Under the pieces are notes generated by a model, which was not told the origin of the DNA, ran no database searches, and saw nothing but the letters and a program-made list of their open reading frames with translations. A DNA stretch of 64,000 nucleotides. It comes from Fervidobacterium pennivorans DSM 9078. Its GTDB lineage: Bacteria > Thermotogota > Thermotogae > Thermotogales > Fervidobacteriaceae. This document shows positions 43,318-51,817 of the stretch, one piece after another. The translations under genes were made by a program, and so were the position numbers. The stretch lies in contig NC_017095.1 in assembly GCF_000235405.2 (NCBI RefSeq), positions 1,513,501 to 1,577,500 on the forward strand, given 5' to 3'. Position 1 is the first letter of the stretch. Each line of letters starts with the position of its first letter.

Positions 43318-45054
43318 TTACTGCTTTTCCATAGCCACCAATTCTTCAACAAGCCCGTCGACAAATTTGAACGCATTCTCCCAAAATCCTTCTTTTCTTA
43401 GGTCTATACCCACCTTTTCAAGCAATTTTTCCGGAGAATACCTTCCTCCACTTTCCAAAAGTTCTAAATACTTGCCCACAAAAGCCTTTCCTTCTTCTAA
43501 ATATTCTTGATAAAGCGCAATAACTAGGCATTGCGCAAAGTTGTAAGCGTAAACATAAAATGGAGTTTCGTAAATGTGCGGTATCGAAGCCCACTCGTTG
43601 TTGTACCACTCTGGAATTTCAACAACATTTCCGAAAACTCTTTCGAGTTCCTCATGGTATATATTGTTTAACTCATCCCATCCAACGTATCCATTCTTAC
43701 TTGCTAAATCGTGCGCCCTTATCTCGAAGTTTGTGAACATATTCTGCCTGAACGTTGTTGCAAAAATATCCTCGATTTTAGAGGCAATAAGCGCCATTTT
43801 TTCCTCTTTCGAAAGCTTGTTCTTTAAATTATCAAACACCAAAAACTCTCCAAATACAGACGCAAGTTCTGCCAGTGTTAACGGTGTGTCGTGATTAAAG
43901 AACGTCTGTTTTCTGGACAACGAACCATGTAATCCGTGACCAAGCTCATGAGCAAGGGTCATAACATCGTACATATCATTTGTAAAATTAGTCAGTACAT
44001 ATGGAGGTAGTTTTGTCGTTGCGTATATACAATACGCCCCGCTTACTTTTCCTTTCCTTGGGTACAAATCTATCCGCTCTTCTTTGAAGAAAGATTCCAC
44101 TACACTTCCTGCTTTCTCATCGAAGGCATAATAAGATTCCAAAATTATATCTTTCGCCTCTTCAAAACTGAACTCTTTCTTTTTATTCGAAATCGGCGCA
44201 TATATATCTGCTAAAGTGAGCCTCTCGCCGAGAATTTTGGATTTCCAATCATAATACCTTCTCAAAATTTCTGTCTTCTCGTTTGTTACCTCTATAAGCC
44301 TATCAACAATTTCATCACTTACCTCATTTGCAAAATTCATCATCGAGATAGGCCTTGGAAACCTTCTGAGTCTGCTCTCCGTATCGTAATCTCTAACCAC
44401 CAGGTTGTAAACTTCAGTTAGGACTATCGCATCATCTTGGAACCTTTCAAGGAACAACTTCATTGCTTGTTTGCGTAGTTCACCATTTGTAGACCTTCTC
44501 AAAGCCTTTATCTCTTCAACCGTAAGTACTTTCTTCTCTCCGTTGAGTTCCATTTCAAATGTATATGAACTCTGCAACCTGCTGTGTATCTTCGCAATCC
44601 CGTCTCTTCTTGAAACGGAAGTTAGCGCAAGCACTTGCTCGGCATCTTTTGAAAGAAGGTGTTTTCTTCTTTCAATGATGCGTTTAATCATATGCTCATA
44701 ATTCCCATCCAGTTTTATAATCTCTTCAAGCACATCATCACTTAACGATGCGAGTTTAACTTCCACAATTGCATCCTGTTCTTGCAATTCTGATGATAAC
44801 TGCTGGATAATACCCAAAACCTTCTGACTTTCCACACTCCCAGTATCAACAGAATACTTCATCCACGCATACTGAATAGACTTGGCGAACTCATCCATGT
44901 GCTCTTCAAAATCCCTTATTAATTTCGCCAATTGTTGAGGAGCGGTTTCACGTTCTATCTCATTAGCAATTCTTTTTACTTCTTCTAAATGTACCCTTGC
45001 ATTTTCTATCGCAGCCTCATCATTTGCAAATATCCTTTCTAGTTTCCACTCCAA
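43318..45054 (-). CDS. M3-family oligoendopeptidase (PepF-like)
   Basis: 578 residues. The metalloprotease motif HELGHGLHGSLS (HExxH) is near residue 365, with the third ligand Glu in LAELASVFGEFLVF. The N-terminal helical domain and GAYCIYATTKLPPYVLTNF fit the oligoendopeptidase F group, which cuts short peptides in the cytoplasm. Start TTG 45054 with GGGGGG upstream; the ATG at 45066 is in another frame. It follows lepA by 58 bases and may be co-transcribed. Confidence 0.9.
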   Translation of the reverse strand: MEWKLERIFANDEAAIENARVHLEEVKRIANEIERETAPQQLAKLIRDFEEHMDEFAKSIQYAWMKYSVDTGSVESQKVLGIIQQLSSELQEQDAIVEVKLASLSDDVLEEIIKLDGNYEHMIKRIIERRKHLLSKDAEQVLALTSVSRRDGIAKIHSRLQSSYTFEMELNGEKKVLTVEEIKALRRSTNGELRKQAMKLFLERFQDDAIVLTEVYNLVVRDYDTESRLRRFPRPISMMNFANEVSDEIVDRLIEVTNEKTEILRRYYDWKSKILGERLTLADIYAPISNKKKEFSFEEAKDIILESYYAFDEKAGSVVESFFKEERIDLYPRKGKVSGAYCIYATTKLPPYVLTNFTNDMYDVMTLAHELGHGLHGSLSRKQTFFNHDTPLTLAELASVFGEFLVFDNLKNKLSKEEKMALIASKIEDIFATTFRQNMFTNFEIRAHDLASKNGYVGWDELNNIYHEELERVFGNVVEIPEWYNNEWASIPHIYETPFYVYAYNFAQCLVIALYQEYLEEGKAFVGKYLELLESGGRYSPEKLLEKVGIDLRKEGFWENAFKFVDGLVEELVAMEKQ

Positions 45055-45112
45055 AGCACATCCCCCCTTGTTCGATTTGTTCGATTATCTAACCATCTGC
45101 AGTTACTGAAAA

Positions 45113-46927
45113 TTATTCCTCTTCCTCGCCAATTCTTAACATAGCAAGGAATGCTTCCTGAGGAATTGTCACGTTGCCGATTTCTCTGAGCCTCTTCTTA
45201 CCTTCCTTTTGCTTCTCTAATAGCTTCATCTTTCTTGTCACGTCTCCACCATAACACTTTGCAAGCACATCTTTCCTAAGCGCTTTGACTGTAGAGCGTG
45301 CAATGAATCTTCCACCGGCTTTTGCTTGAATTGGTATCTCAAATTGGTGTTGTGGTATAAGCTCTGCAAGCTTATCGACAAGTTTTCTTGCTATTGTATA
45401 AGCCTTTTCTCTATGCGCAATAAACGAAAGCGCATCTACTGGTTCTTTATTAACATATATCGTTATCTTAACAAGGTCGCTCTTTCGATATTCCAAAAAT
45501 TCATAGTCCATCGATGCGTAACCACGACTGACAGCCTTCATCTTATCGAAAAAGTCAAAAATAATCTCTGCAAGTGGCACCTCAAAATGCATCACAACAC
45601 GCTCATGACCTGCATTCTCGGTAGACACCAAAGTGCCACGTTTCTCATTCTGCACCAAATTCATCAACTTACCAATATATTCAGGAGGTGTGATTATCGA
45701 GAGTTTCACATAAGGCTCATAAATCTCCCTAACTTCGCCTTCTTCCGGGAATTTTGCCGGGTCGTTTATAAAAATCTCCTCGCCACTGTGAGTTACAACC
45801 TTGTACTCAACGTTTGGCGCAGTAAGAATAACCGCCATATCAAACTCTCGTTCGAGCCTTTCTCTAACAACATCCATGTGCAACAATCCCAAAAATCCAC
45901 ACCTGAAACCAAACCCAAGTGCCGGTGAATGGTCTGGCTTGAACACAAGTGCCGCATCGTTCAGCTTGTATTTCTCCAAAGCCTTTCTCAACTCTTCATA
46001 ATACTCTGGCAAACCAGGATACATGCCGGCATACACCATCGGCTTGACCTCTTTGTAACCAGGTAACGGCTCAGGTGCTGGATTATCGGGCTTGGTAATA
46101 GTGTCACCTATCCTTGCTTTAGAGACATCCTTCAACCCAGCAATAACATACCCTATATCTCCAGCTTTTAGAATATCGACGGGGACCATCTCAGGTGTAA
46201 ACGTTCCTACTTCACCCACCTCGTAAACCTCGCCAGAAGACATCATCATTATCTTATCTCCAGCTTTTATCTCACCATCAAAAACCCTAACGTACGCGAT
46301 AGCACCACGGTATTTATCATATTTCGCATCAAAAATCAAAGCCCTCAGATGCCCATCATCTGCCGTTTTTGGCGCTGGCACTAATTTAATCACCGCTTCA
46401 AGTAACTCCTTTACACCAATTCCTTCCTTCGCACTAATTCTAAACACATCTTCGCCGGGTATACCTATCAAATCCTCAATTTCCGCAACCGTTTCCTCAA
46501 TATTCGCATTCGGCATATCTATCTTGTTAACTGCAGGAATTATCTCAAGATTGTGCTCAAGTGCCTTGTATGTATTCGCCACCGTTTGCGCCTGAACACC
46601 TTGAGTCGCATCAACAAGCAAAATGGCACCTTCAACGGCTGCCATACTCCTGTCAACTTCGTAAGAAAAATCAACGTGACCTGGAGTGTCAACGATATTT
46701 ATCTCATATTCATTCCCATCATCTGCTTTGTAAAACACCCTTAGCGGGTGAGACTTAATTGTTATGCCTCTCTCCCGCTCGATATCCATACTATCCAGAT
46801 ATTGTTCCCTCATCTTTCTCTTTTCCACAGCATTTGTCATTTCCAAAATCCTGTCAGTAAGAGTAGTCTTCCCATGATCAATGTGGGCAATAATACAAAT
46901 ATTCCTTACATTCTCAACCGTCCTCAT
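45113..46927 (-). CDS. lepA: Elongation factor 4 (LepA)
   Basis: 604 residues. G1 AHIDHGKTTLTDR, G2 region ERERGITIKSHPLRV, G3 VDTPGHVDFSYEV, G4 NKIDM and G5-region SAKEGIG are intact. The C-terminal domain unique to LepA is present (AKCYGGDVTRKMKLLEKQ and KEGKKRLREIG). It back-translocates or clears stalled ribosomes. Start ATG 46927 with GGAGGG upstream. Typical gene order of an isolated lepA. Confidence 0.97.
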   Translation of the reverse strand: MRTVENVRNICIIAHIDHGKTTLTDRILEMTNAVEKRKMREQYLDSMDIERERGITIKSHPLRVFYKADDGNEYEINIVDTPGHVDFSYEVDRSMAAVEGAILLVDATQGVQAQTVANTYKALEHNLEIIPAVNKIDMPNANIEETVAEIEDLIGIPGEDVFRISAKEGIGVKELLEAVIKLVPAPKTADDGHLRALIFDAKYDKYRGAIAYVRVFDGEIKAGDKIMMMSSGEVYEVGEVGTFTPEMVPVDILKAGDIGYVIAGLKDVSKARIGDTITKPDNPAPEPLPGYKEVKPMVYAGMYPGLPEYYEELRKALEKYKLNDAALVFKPDHSPALGFGFRCGFLGLLHMDVVRERLEREFDMAVILTAPNVEYKVVTHSGEEIFINDPAKFPEEGEVREIYEPYVKLSIITPPEYIGKLMNLVQNEKRGTLVSTENAGHERVVMHFEVPLAEIIFDFFDKMKAVSRGYASMDYEFLEYRKSDLVKITIYVNKEPVDALSFIAHREKAYTIARKLVDKLAELIPQHQFEIPIQAKAGGRFIARSTVKALRKDVLAKCYGGDVTRKMKLLEKQKEGKKRLREIGNVTIPQEAFLAMLRIGEEEE

Positions 46928-46954
46928 CTATTCACGCCCTCCGTGTGTTTCTCC

Positions 46955-47737
46955 TTAGTTTTTCAAGCCAATAACTTCTACAATCGTATACGGTATCTTG
47001 ATGTCCTCTTGTTCAAACACGCTTTTAATTCTTGATGCTACCGCGTTCAACGTGTCAAAATAAGTCGCACGTTCCGTCCAGAATCTGACTGTCAAAGTTA
47101 CACCACTGGCATCAAACGATTTAAAAACAACAGCATTTTCAACACTTTCATCCTTAACAACCAAAGGCTCCTCCTCAAGCACACGCTTCAAAACAGAAAT
47201 TGCTTTCTCCATATTTACTGTATAATCTACCGTCACATCCACATCTATCCTTCTGTAATTACCTGGCCAGAATTTTGTAACAACCCCAGACCAAACCTTC
47301 CTGTTTGGGATAAGAATAAGCTTTCCATCGAACGTCTTCAAATGCGTATGGTTCATCTTGATAACATCAACAATACCTGTTAAACCATCAATATCAACAA
47401 CTTCACTCTCAAAAACTTTCCTTGTCACTAAGACCAAAATACCAGACAGAAAATTCGTTAAAGGTTCTTGGAATGCAAGACCGAGCACGATACCAGAAAT
47501 TCCAAGACCTGCAAGGTATGGTGCAAGGTTTACATCCCAAATCGCTAAAATAACAGCAATTGCAAATCCATAAACCAGAAAACCTATAATCATCGAAACG
47601 GTCTTTGGAGCTTTTACTTCCTTACCAAGTGTAGACGTAAACTTATCGATTGAACGCATTATAACCTTGTGAACAACATACGCGACTGCAATGGTAATGA
47701 TAGACAGGACAATGTTCTTAATCAACTCTGCAGACAT
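46955..47737 (-). CDS. MscS-family mechanosensitive channel
   Basis: 260 residues, three N-terminal membrane segments. The pore-lining helix region LAPYLAGLGISGIVLGLAFQ and the following EPLTNFLSGILVL match TM3 of MscS. The cytoplasmic vestibule beta domain (GIVDVIKMNHTHLKTFDG, ILIPNRKVWSG) follows. It releases solutes on hypo-osmotic shock. Start ATG 47737 with AAAGGAGG upstream. It ends 28 bases before lepA and lies 31 bases after trpS, so the three may be co-transcribed. Confidence 0.93.
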   Translation of the reverse strand: MSAELIKNIVLSIITIAVAYVVHKVIMRSIDKFTSTLGKEVKAPKTVSMIIGFLVYGFAIAVILAIWDVNLAPYLAGLGISGIVLGLAFQEPLTNFLSGILVLVTRKVFESEVVDIDGLTGIVDVIKMNHTHLKTFDGKLILIPNRKVWSGVVTKFWPGNYRRIDVDVTVDYTVNMEKAISVLKRVLEEEPLVVKDESVENAVVFKSFDASGVTLTVRFWTERATYFDTLNAVASRIKSVFEQEDIKIPYTIVEVIGLKN

Positions 47738-47768
47738 TCCTCACGCCTCCTTTCACATTTTCATCGCT

Positions 47769-48752
47769 TTAATACATTATCTTAATAGCTTCTCGCACTT
47801 CTTCCATCGTTTTCTGAGCTACACTTCTCGCCCTTTCGTTTCCCTCTTCCATTTTTACTTTCACCTCATCATCAGAAATAGCATTATACCTATCCCATAT
47901 CGGCTGAAGCTTATTGACCATATTCTTCAAAAGCAGCTTCTTACAATCCACACAACCAATCTTTGCTTGTGTGCATCCCTCGTAAACCCACTGCTTTTCT
48001 TCGGGATTATCCGCCGTTCCGAACGCTTTGTGATAACCCCAGACAGGGCAAACCTCTGGATTACCTGGATCCGTTCTCCTCTTTCTGTTAGTATCCGTAA
48101 CCATCGGCATAACCATCTTAGAAAGCTCTTGTTCGGTTGTTATTAAAGGAATCGTATTTCCGTAGCTTTTACTCATCTTCCTTCCGTCCGTTCCTAGCAA
48201 CTTGGGAACTTTAGAAAGCAACTCTTTTGGTTCTGGGAAAACTTCCCTTTTGAAAATGTAATTGAACCTTCTGGCAATTTCTCGAGTAAGCTCAATATGA
48301 TACACCTGGTCTTCTCCAACTGGAACACCATCAGCCTTGTAAATCAAAATATCGGCAGCCTGAAGAACAGGGTACATAAGAAATCCTGCGTTCGAAAGGT
48401 CCCTGTCTGTAACTTGCTGGCGCATTTCCTTGTAAGTTGGGACTCTTTCAAGCCAAGACAATGGGGTAACCATCGCAAAGAGCAAGAAAAGCTCCGCATG
48501 CTCTTTCACAGCCGATTGGACAAAAAGAGTTGACTTCTCAAGCCCAACCGCCATCATCGTCTTTACAAGCTCAAATGTGTTGACTCTCAGTTCTGACGTA
48601 TCTTCATAATGCGTTGTCAACGCATGCCAATCGGCCACAAAATAAAATGTATCATTCCCTTCATTTTGAAGCTTAACCCAATTCTCAAAGACACCAACAT
48701 AATGACCAATATGAACCTTTCCAGTTGGTCTAATTCCACTGAGTATGCGCAT
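47769..48752 (-). CDS. trpS: Tryptophanyl-tRNA synthetase
   Basis: 327 residues, class I. HIGH-type motif KVHIGHYVG and KMSKSYGNTI are both present, with the AIDQ-like region replaced by DADWHALTTHY-type FVADWHALTTHY. Cysteines near residues 232-274 form C-x24-C-x6-C-x2-C (VCPVWGY ... EGCTQAKIGCVDCKK); Thermotoga TrpRS is known to hold a 4Fe-4S cluster on a similar motif. Start ATG 48752 with AAGGAGG upstream. An extended -10 promoter lies at 48791. Confidence 0.95.
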   Translation of the reverse strand: MRILSGIRPTGKVHIGHYVGVFENWVKLQNEGNDTFYFVADWHALTTHYEDTSELRVNTFELVKTMMAVGLEKSTLFVQSAVKEHAELFLLFAMVTPLSWLERVPTYKEMRQQVTDRDLSNAGFLMYPVLQAADILIYKADGVPVGEDQVYHIELTREIARRFNYIFKREVFPEPKELLSKVPKLLGTDGRKMSKSYGNTIPLITTEQELSKMVMPMVTDTNRKRRTDPGNPEVCPVWGYHKAFGTADNPEEKQWVYEGCTQAKIGCVDCKKLLLKNMVNKLQPIWDRYNAISDDEVKVKMEEGNERARSVAQKTMEEVREAIKIMY

Positions 48753-48790
48753 TAATTTTTCCTCCTTGCAATACGAATTTATCGGAAGTT

Positions 48791-48799
48791 ATTATACCA
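48791..48799 (-). promoter_or_regulatory. Extended -10 promoter element for trpS
   Basis: Minus strand TGGTATAAT, 38 bases before the trpS start and directly after the terminator at 48818. Confidence 0.55.
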
Positions 48800-48807
48800 T
48801 AAATATA

Positions 48808-48837
48808 TAAAATCAAAAATCCCCAAAGCTGGGGATT
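48808..48837 (-). terminator. Minus-strand terminator downstream of a decayed gene
   Basis: AATCCCCA (48818-48825) and TGGGGATT (48830-48837) form an 8-bp stem; on the minus strand TTTTTGATTTT follows. The only coding-like DNA before it is the broken frame at 48864. Confidence 0.75.
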
Positions 48838-48863
48838 GGTTTCTTTACAGCAAATAATCGCGG

Positions 48864-48998
48864 CTATATTTCTTTGAAACTCAATACATTTATATCAAAA
48901 TCTTTTAGCAAAGCTCGAGATTATTCTTAAACATTCATCATCCGAAAATCCCTCGCAGTTAAACTTTCAGACTTTTTTGTCGTATAAGATGCTCTCAA
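48864..48998 (-). pseudogene. Decayed gene end on the minus strand
   Basis: The minus strand reads GIIESILYDKKV, a stop, KFNCEGFSDDECLRIISSFA, and then KRF-stop or, after a one-base shift, KDFDINVLSFKEI-stop at 48864. The segments look like one protein broken by a nonsense change and a frameshift, ending 27 bases before an intact terminator. No family recognised. The rest of the 347-base gap from 48753 to 49099 holds only the trpS promoter and two terminators. Confidence 0.4.
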
Positions 48999-49052
48999 TT
49001 ATCCCCTACAAATTTACCATATGTTCCTGATTTAGTGAGATTTTGGCATAAT

Positions 49053-49090
49053 GAAAAAAAAAGCTGGGCTAATCAATCATTACCCAGCTT
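49053..49090 (-). terminator. Terminator of the first M15-like peptidase gene
   Basis: AAGCTGGG (49061-49068) and CCCAGCTT (49083-49090); on the minus strand eight or more T follow. Confidence 0.8.
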
Positions 49091-49099
49091 TTGTTTGAT

Positions 49100-49690
49100 T
49101 TATTTTATATACCTTCTCCAATTTTTCATTTGCAAATGTGGATGGTCAGGAAAATCTTTCCAGCTTCCTCCCCACTCTATTCCCAAACTTTCAGCTATCT
49201 TTCCGCATTTGTGCCATAGTGTATAATTGTTCCATACTGCCTTTCCATCAATCAGTGGTACAAAATCAACTGCCAATCCATGGCAATGTGGTGAATCTTT
49301 GAGCATTGTCACTACTTTGTTTTCCTTCTCGCTTATCGGTGGCATCCCCGCTTTCTTTCGTGCATTGTTGACAACTTCAAGTGGTGCTCTTCCTTGAAGA
49401 TACAGTGCATATTGCTCTTCTTTCCTTCTGTATGTGTTGTAAATCAACACTTCTATGCCTGCAGTTTTGCAACTTTCGATAAATCTTTCCACAAGAATTC
49501 TAAATTCAGGCCTGAGCTTTTGCAAACTTCTTTCCACATCATCACCCAAAAAGATGTATCTACTTTGTATAAGTACAAGTCCAAACATGTTCAAGGCAAA
49601 AGTATACACAACCAACGAGCTTTTCGCATTGTTCAAAGTGCCAGCAGTCCCTACATTTGTGTTGGTGAAGGATGATAACGCAATACACAC
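49100..49690 (-). CDS. M15-like D-Ala-D-Ala / L-Ala-D-Glu peptidase (start uncertain)
   Basis: The C-terminal domain of about 150 residues is clear: FIESCKTAGIEVLIYNTYRR, PHCHGLAVDFVPLIDGKAVW (zinc ligands H and D), and IEWGGSWKDFPDHPHLQMKN (H). This is the VanY/CwlK-type peptidase that cuts peptidoglycan stem peptides. A hydrophobic stretch (SSLVVYTFALNMFGLVLIQ) before it may be a signal or anchor. Start GTG 49690 has AGGAG 13 bases upstream; TTG 49636 and ATG 49591 are alternatives. The frame extends upstream across a terminator, so longer forms are excluded. Paralogue of the gene at 53926. Confidence 0.75.
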   Translation of the reverse strand: MCIALSSFTNTNVGTAGTLNNAKSSLVVYTFALNMFGLVLIQSRYIFLGDDVERSLQKLRPEFRILVERFIESCKTAGIEVLIYNTYRRKEEQYALYLQGRAPLEVVNNARKKAGMPPISEKENKVVTMLKDSPHCHGLAVDFVPLIDGKAVWNNYTLWHKCGKIAESLGIEWGGSWKDFPDHPHLQMKNWRRYIK

Positions 49691-49757
49691 ATAAATTGGA
49701 TATTCTCCTACGAGTGAGTATTTAAAGCTGTTGAAAACAAAAGAGTGAATTATAATC

Positions 49758-49785
49758 AAAAAAAGAGGGGACAAGACGTCCCCTC
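49758..49785 (-). terminator. Terminator of the ATPase gene, copy A of a repeated hairpin
   Basis: GAGGGGAC (49765-49772) and GTCCCCTC (49778-49785), loop of 5; minus strand continues TTTTTTTG. The same 19-base core recurs at 51794. Confidence 0.85.
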
Positions 49786-49900
49786 GTTGTTTATTTGTTC
49801 GACTGTATTTAATAGAAGAATTGCATAAATCCCGAGAAGAAACGGAATTCATTAAGTATACATCTTCTACTGACGTTGTAGAAAACTTTCCTCACATTTT

Positions 49901-51283
49901 CTACCCTACTAACCCAAGGAACAACCATGTTGGAATCCCGACAATTCCTTCATCTTTGAATGACGTTTCTTGTGTAACAATAATACCTTTACCAAAGCCT
50001 TTCTTCATTCCTAGATAATCTGATTTTCTGATGTTTTTCTGGTATTTGACTTCTATCGGTATCAGCTTTCCATTACGTTCGCAAACGAAGTCAATTTCAT
50101 TTCCCCTTTCAGAATACCAGAAGTAAGGTCCTTCGTAAAGATTCAAGCCTGATGAAACGTCCTCATCTTTTAGAATATGCCGCAAAACCATAAGCTCAAT
50201 AAGTTGCGGTAGGTCTATCATTTTTCCACTAAGTTCAGTAATGACATCGGCAATAATTTTATCGATTGGATAAACCTTCTTTTGCTTCTTCGGTTTTATA
50301 CACTTCATCGATGGGTCTATGAAAAAGACGTTGAATGTTATAAAGCTATATGCAAGGTATTCCATGTACTTTTGTATTGTATCTACACTTCCAATACTGC
50401 CTGAGAAAATATCAACAAGAGAATTCCACGAAAACCTTTGACCAACTATCTCTGGGAGTTTCCTCAGAATTTCCAGCACCTTTGTTCTTGAACCTATGTA
50501 CTTTTCAGCATCACCAAGCACAAAATCTTTGTAAATATTTATGCTTTCTTGCACAGTTCCTTTTTCCAAAAACTCAGCTATAACCCTCGGAAATCCGCCT
50601 GTGCTGAGGTATCTGAGGAAATGTTCCTTGATAAACCCGTATTCCAATCTAAGTTTGTTGATTTCATTTTCAGTTAATGTAAGGATATCTGCCAAAGAAA
50701 GTCTTTCAACACTTATGCCTAGGTTTTTTAAATACTCGTTGAATGTTATTGGCATGTAAGCAAGATCCTTCCCTTGCCCCTTTCTGCCTGGCAGTTTCTC
50801 ACTCGAATGCTTAAGGTCGTAAGCGGACGAACCTGTAAGAATTACTACACTTCTATCAAACATCCCCAAATCAGCCAGATATTTAATCGTTAGTTGCCAG
50901 TCTTTTATAACGGTAACTTCATCTATAAGTATGTAATTCAGCTGATTCGACTTTGAACCATACGTCTGAAGATAGATTGTAAGTATCTCGCTGAATTCAA
51001 ATCGGTCTTTTATCCCATCACAGGTCAAAAAAATTAAATTTGTGGGTTTTACACCACTTTCCAAAAGATTCCTAATATACATCTTCAAAAATGTTGTCTT
51101 TCCTATTTGTCTCGGTCCACGAATTGTGTAAATTCCAGGTTTATCCTTTTGAATGCTTGAGAAAAGTTTTTCAGGGTAGTGCTTGAAAACACTGTGTTGA
51201 AAAGCCACGATATACCTATCTGTATAGATTGATTTAGGATCTCTCCACCACGGATTCAAGACATATAGTTCTTCAATCCTCAT
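49901..51283 (-). CDS. AAA+ ATPase of the AAA_14 / DUF4143 type
   Basis: About 460 residues. Walker A IRGPRQIGKTTFLKMYI near residue 55, Walker B YILIDEVTVIKDW near 125, sensor 1 VILTGSSAYDLKH. The C-terminal half has the DUF4143 features RVIAEFLEKG, EIVGQRFSWNSLVDIF and a nuclease-like region GNEIDFVCERNGKLIPIEVK that resembles a PD-(D/E)xK core (ID...EVKYQ). Such proteins are common in thermophiles; their role is unknown, possibly defence or toxin-related. Start: ATG 51283 with GAGGTGGG upstream. Preceded by tandem palindromes. Confidence 0.85.
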   Translation of the reverse strand: MRIEELYVLNPWWRDPKSIYTDRYIVAFQHSVFKHYPEKLFSSIQKDKPGIYTIRGPRQIGKTTFLKMYIRNLLESGVKPTNLIFLTCDGIKDRFEFSEILTIYLQTYGSKSNQLNYILIDEVTVIKDWQLTIKYLADLGMFDRSVVILTGSSAYDLKHSSEKLPGRKGQGKDLAYMPITFNEYLKNLGISVERLSLADILTLTENEINKLRLEYGFIKEHFLRYLSTGGFPRVIAEFLEKGTVQESINIYKDFVLGDAEKYIGSRTKVLEILRKLPEIVGQRFSWNSLVDIFSGSIGSVDTIQKYMEYLAYSFITFNVFFIDPSMKCIKPKKQKKVYPIDKIIADVITELSGKMIDLPQLIELMVLRHILKDEDVSSGLNLYEGPYFWYSERGNEIDFVCERNGKLIPIEVKYQKNIRKSDYLGMKKGFGKGIIVTQETSFKDEGIVGIPTWLFLGLVG

Positions 51284-51321
51284 ATTTCCCACCTCTTGTA
51301 TTTGCTGCTATGCCCGAGAAT

Positions 51322-51330
51322 ATTATATCA
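51322..51330 (-). promoter_or_regulatory. Extended -10 promoter element for the ATPase gene
   Basis: Minus strand TGATATAAT, 39 bases before the ATG at 51283. The first palindrome overlaps the -35 position. Confidence 0.55.
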
Positions 51331-51343
51331 CACACTGTCTGAT

Positions 51344-51397
51344 TTTATCGACTACACTAGATAAAAACGCACGAATTTATCGAATATATTCGATAAA
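51344..51397. promoter_or_regulatory. Tandem 22-bp operator-like palindromes TTTATC-N10-GATAAA
   Basis: Site 1 (51344-51365) is TTTATC, ten bases, GATAAA. Site 2 (51376-51397) is the perfect palindrome TTTATCGAATA / TATTCGATAAA. They start 32 bases apart, three helical turns, on the promoter of the ATPase gene. A further inverted repeat GTTTTTG...CAAAAAC lies at 51406-51428. This looks like cooperative binding of a dimeric repressor. The remainder of the 310-base gap (to 51594) has no ORF I can support. Confidence 0.6.
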
Positions 51398-51594
51398 ATG
51401 CGACAGTTTTTGCAAAGTAGACAAAAACCTGTGTAAGTGGTGCGATAAAAATCATCCGGTAGATGTTTTTTGCCAAGAAAGGTTAAAAGCATAGGAAGGG
51501 GGATGAAAAACTAGTGAAGATACAGAAAGGGAAGGAGGATGAAGAATACAAAGAAAAGATAAAAGATTAAAAGCGATAAAAAACATGGCTCTGG

Positions 51595-51770
51595 TCATTC
51601 AAAGTTATCATTCTGCTGTGGAATTAAGTTCAGCGTAACATACAAACTACCGCCAAGTTTTGCTGCAATCTCTGCAAGCTTCTTGACTGAAATATTAGCA
51701 TCACCTGATTCAAGTTTAGATACCATTGCCTGTGTTACTCCTAACATTTCTGCACCTTTTTCAAAAAAAA
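51595..51770 (-). pseudogene. 5'-truncated XRE-type antitoxin/regulator
   Basis: Minus strand reads FEKGAEMLGVTQAMVSKLES then GDANISVKKLAEIAAKLGGS and LYVTLNL: the C-terminal half of a HigA/XRE helix-turn-helix (recognition helix TQAMVSKLE). The N-terminal helices are missing, and the frame upstream runs into the terminator of the S9 peptidase gene. An ATG at 51747 with AAGGTG upstream could still give a 50-residue product. No toxin gene is adjacent. Confidence 0.65.
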
Positions 51771-51787
51771 TGAAATGTGCGTGATAC

Positions 51788-51812
51788 AAATAAGGGGACA
51801 AGACGTCCCCTC
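51788..51812 (-). terminator. Terminator of the S9 peptidase gene, copy B of a repeated hairpin
   Basis: GGGGAC (51794-51799) and GTCCCC (51805-51810) with the same loop and flank as copy A at 49767; minus strand continues TTATTTG. Confidence 0.75.
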
Positions 51813-51817
51813 TTTGC

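Noticed and set aside
49691-49852. Longer N-terminus for the first M15-like peptidase (up to 49852)
   Set aside because: It would translate through the ATPase-gene terminator hairpin (NKQRGDVLSP), which also appears in the unrelated frame at 51.8 kb.
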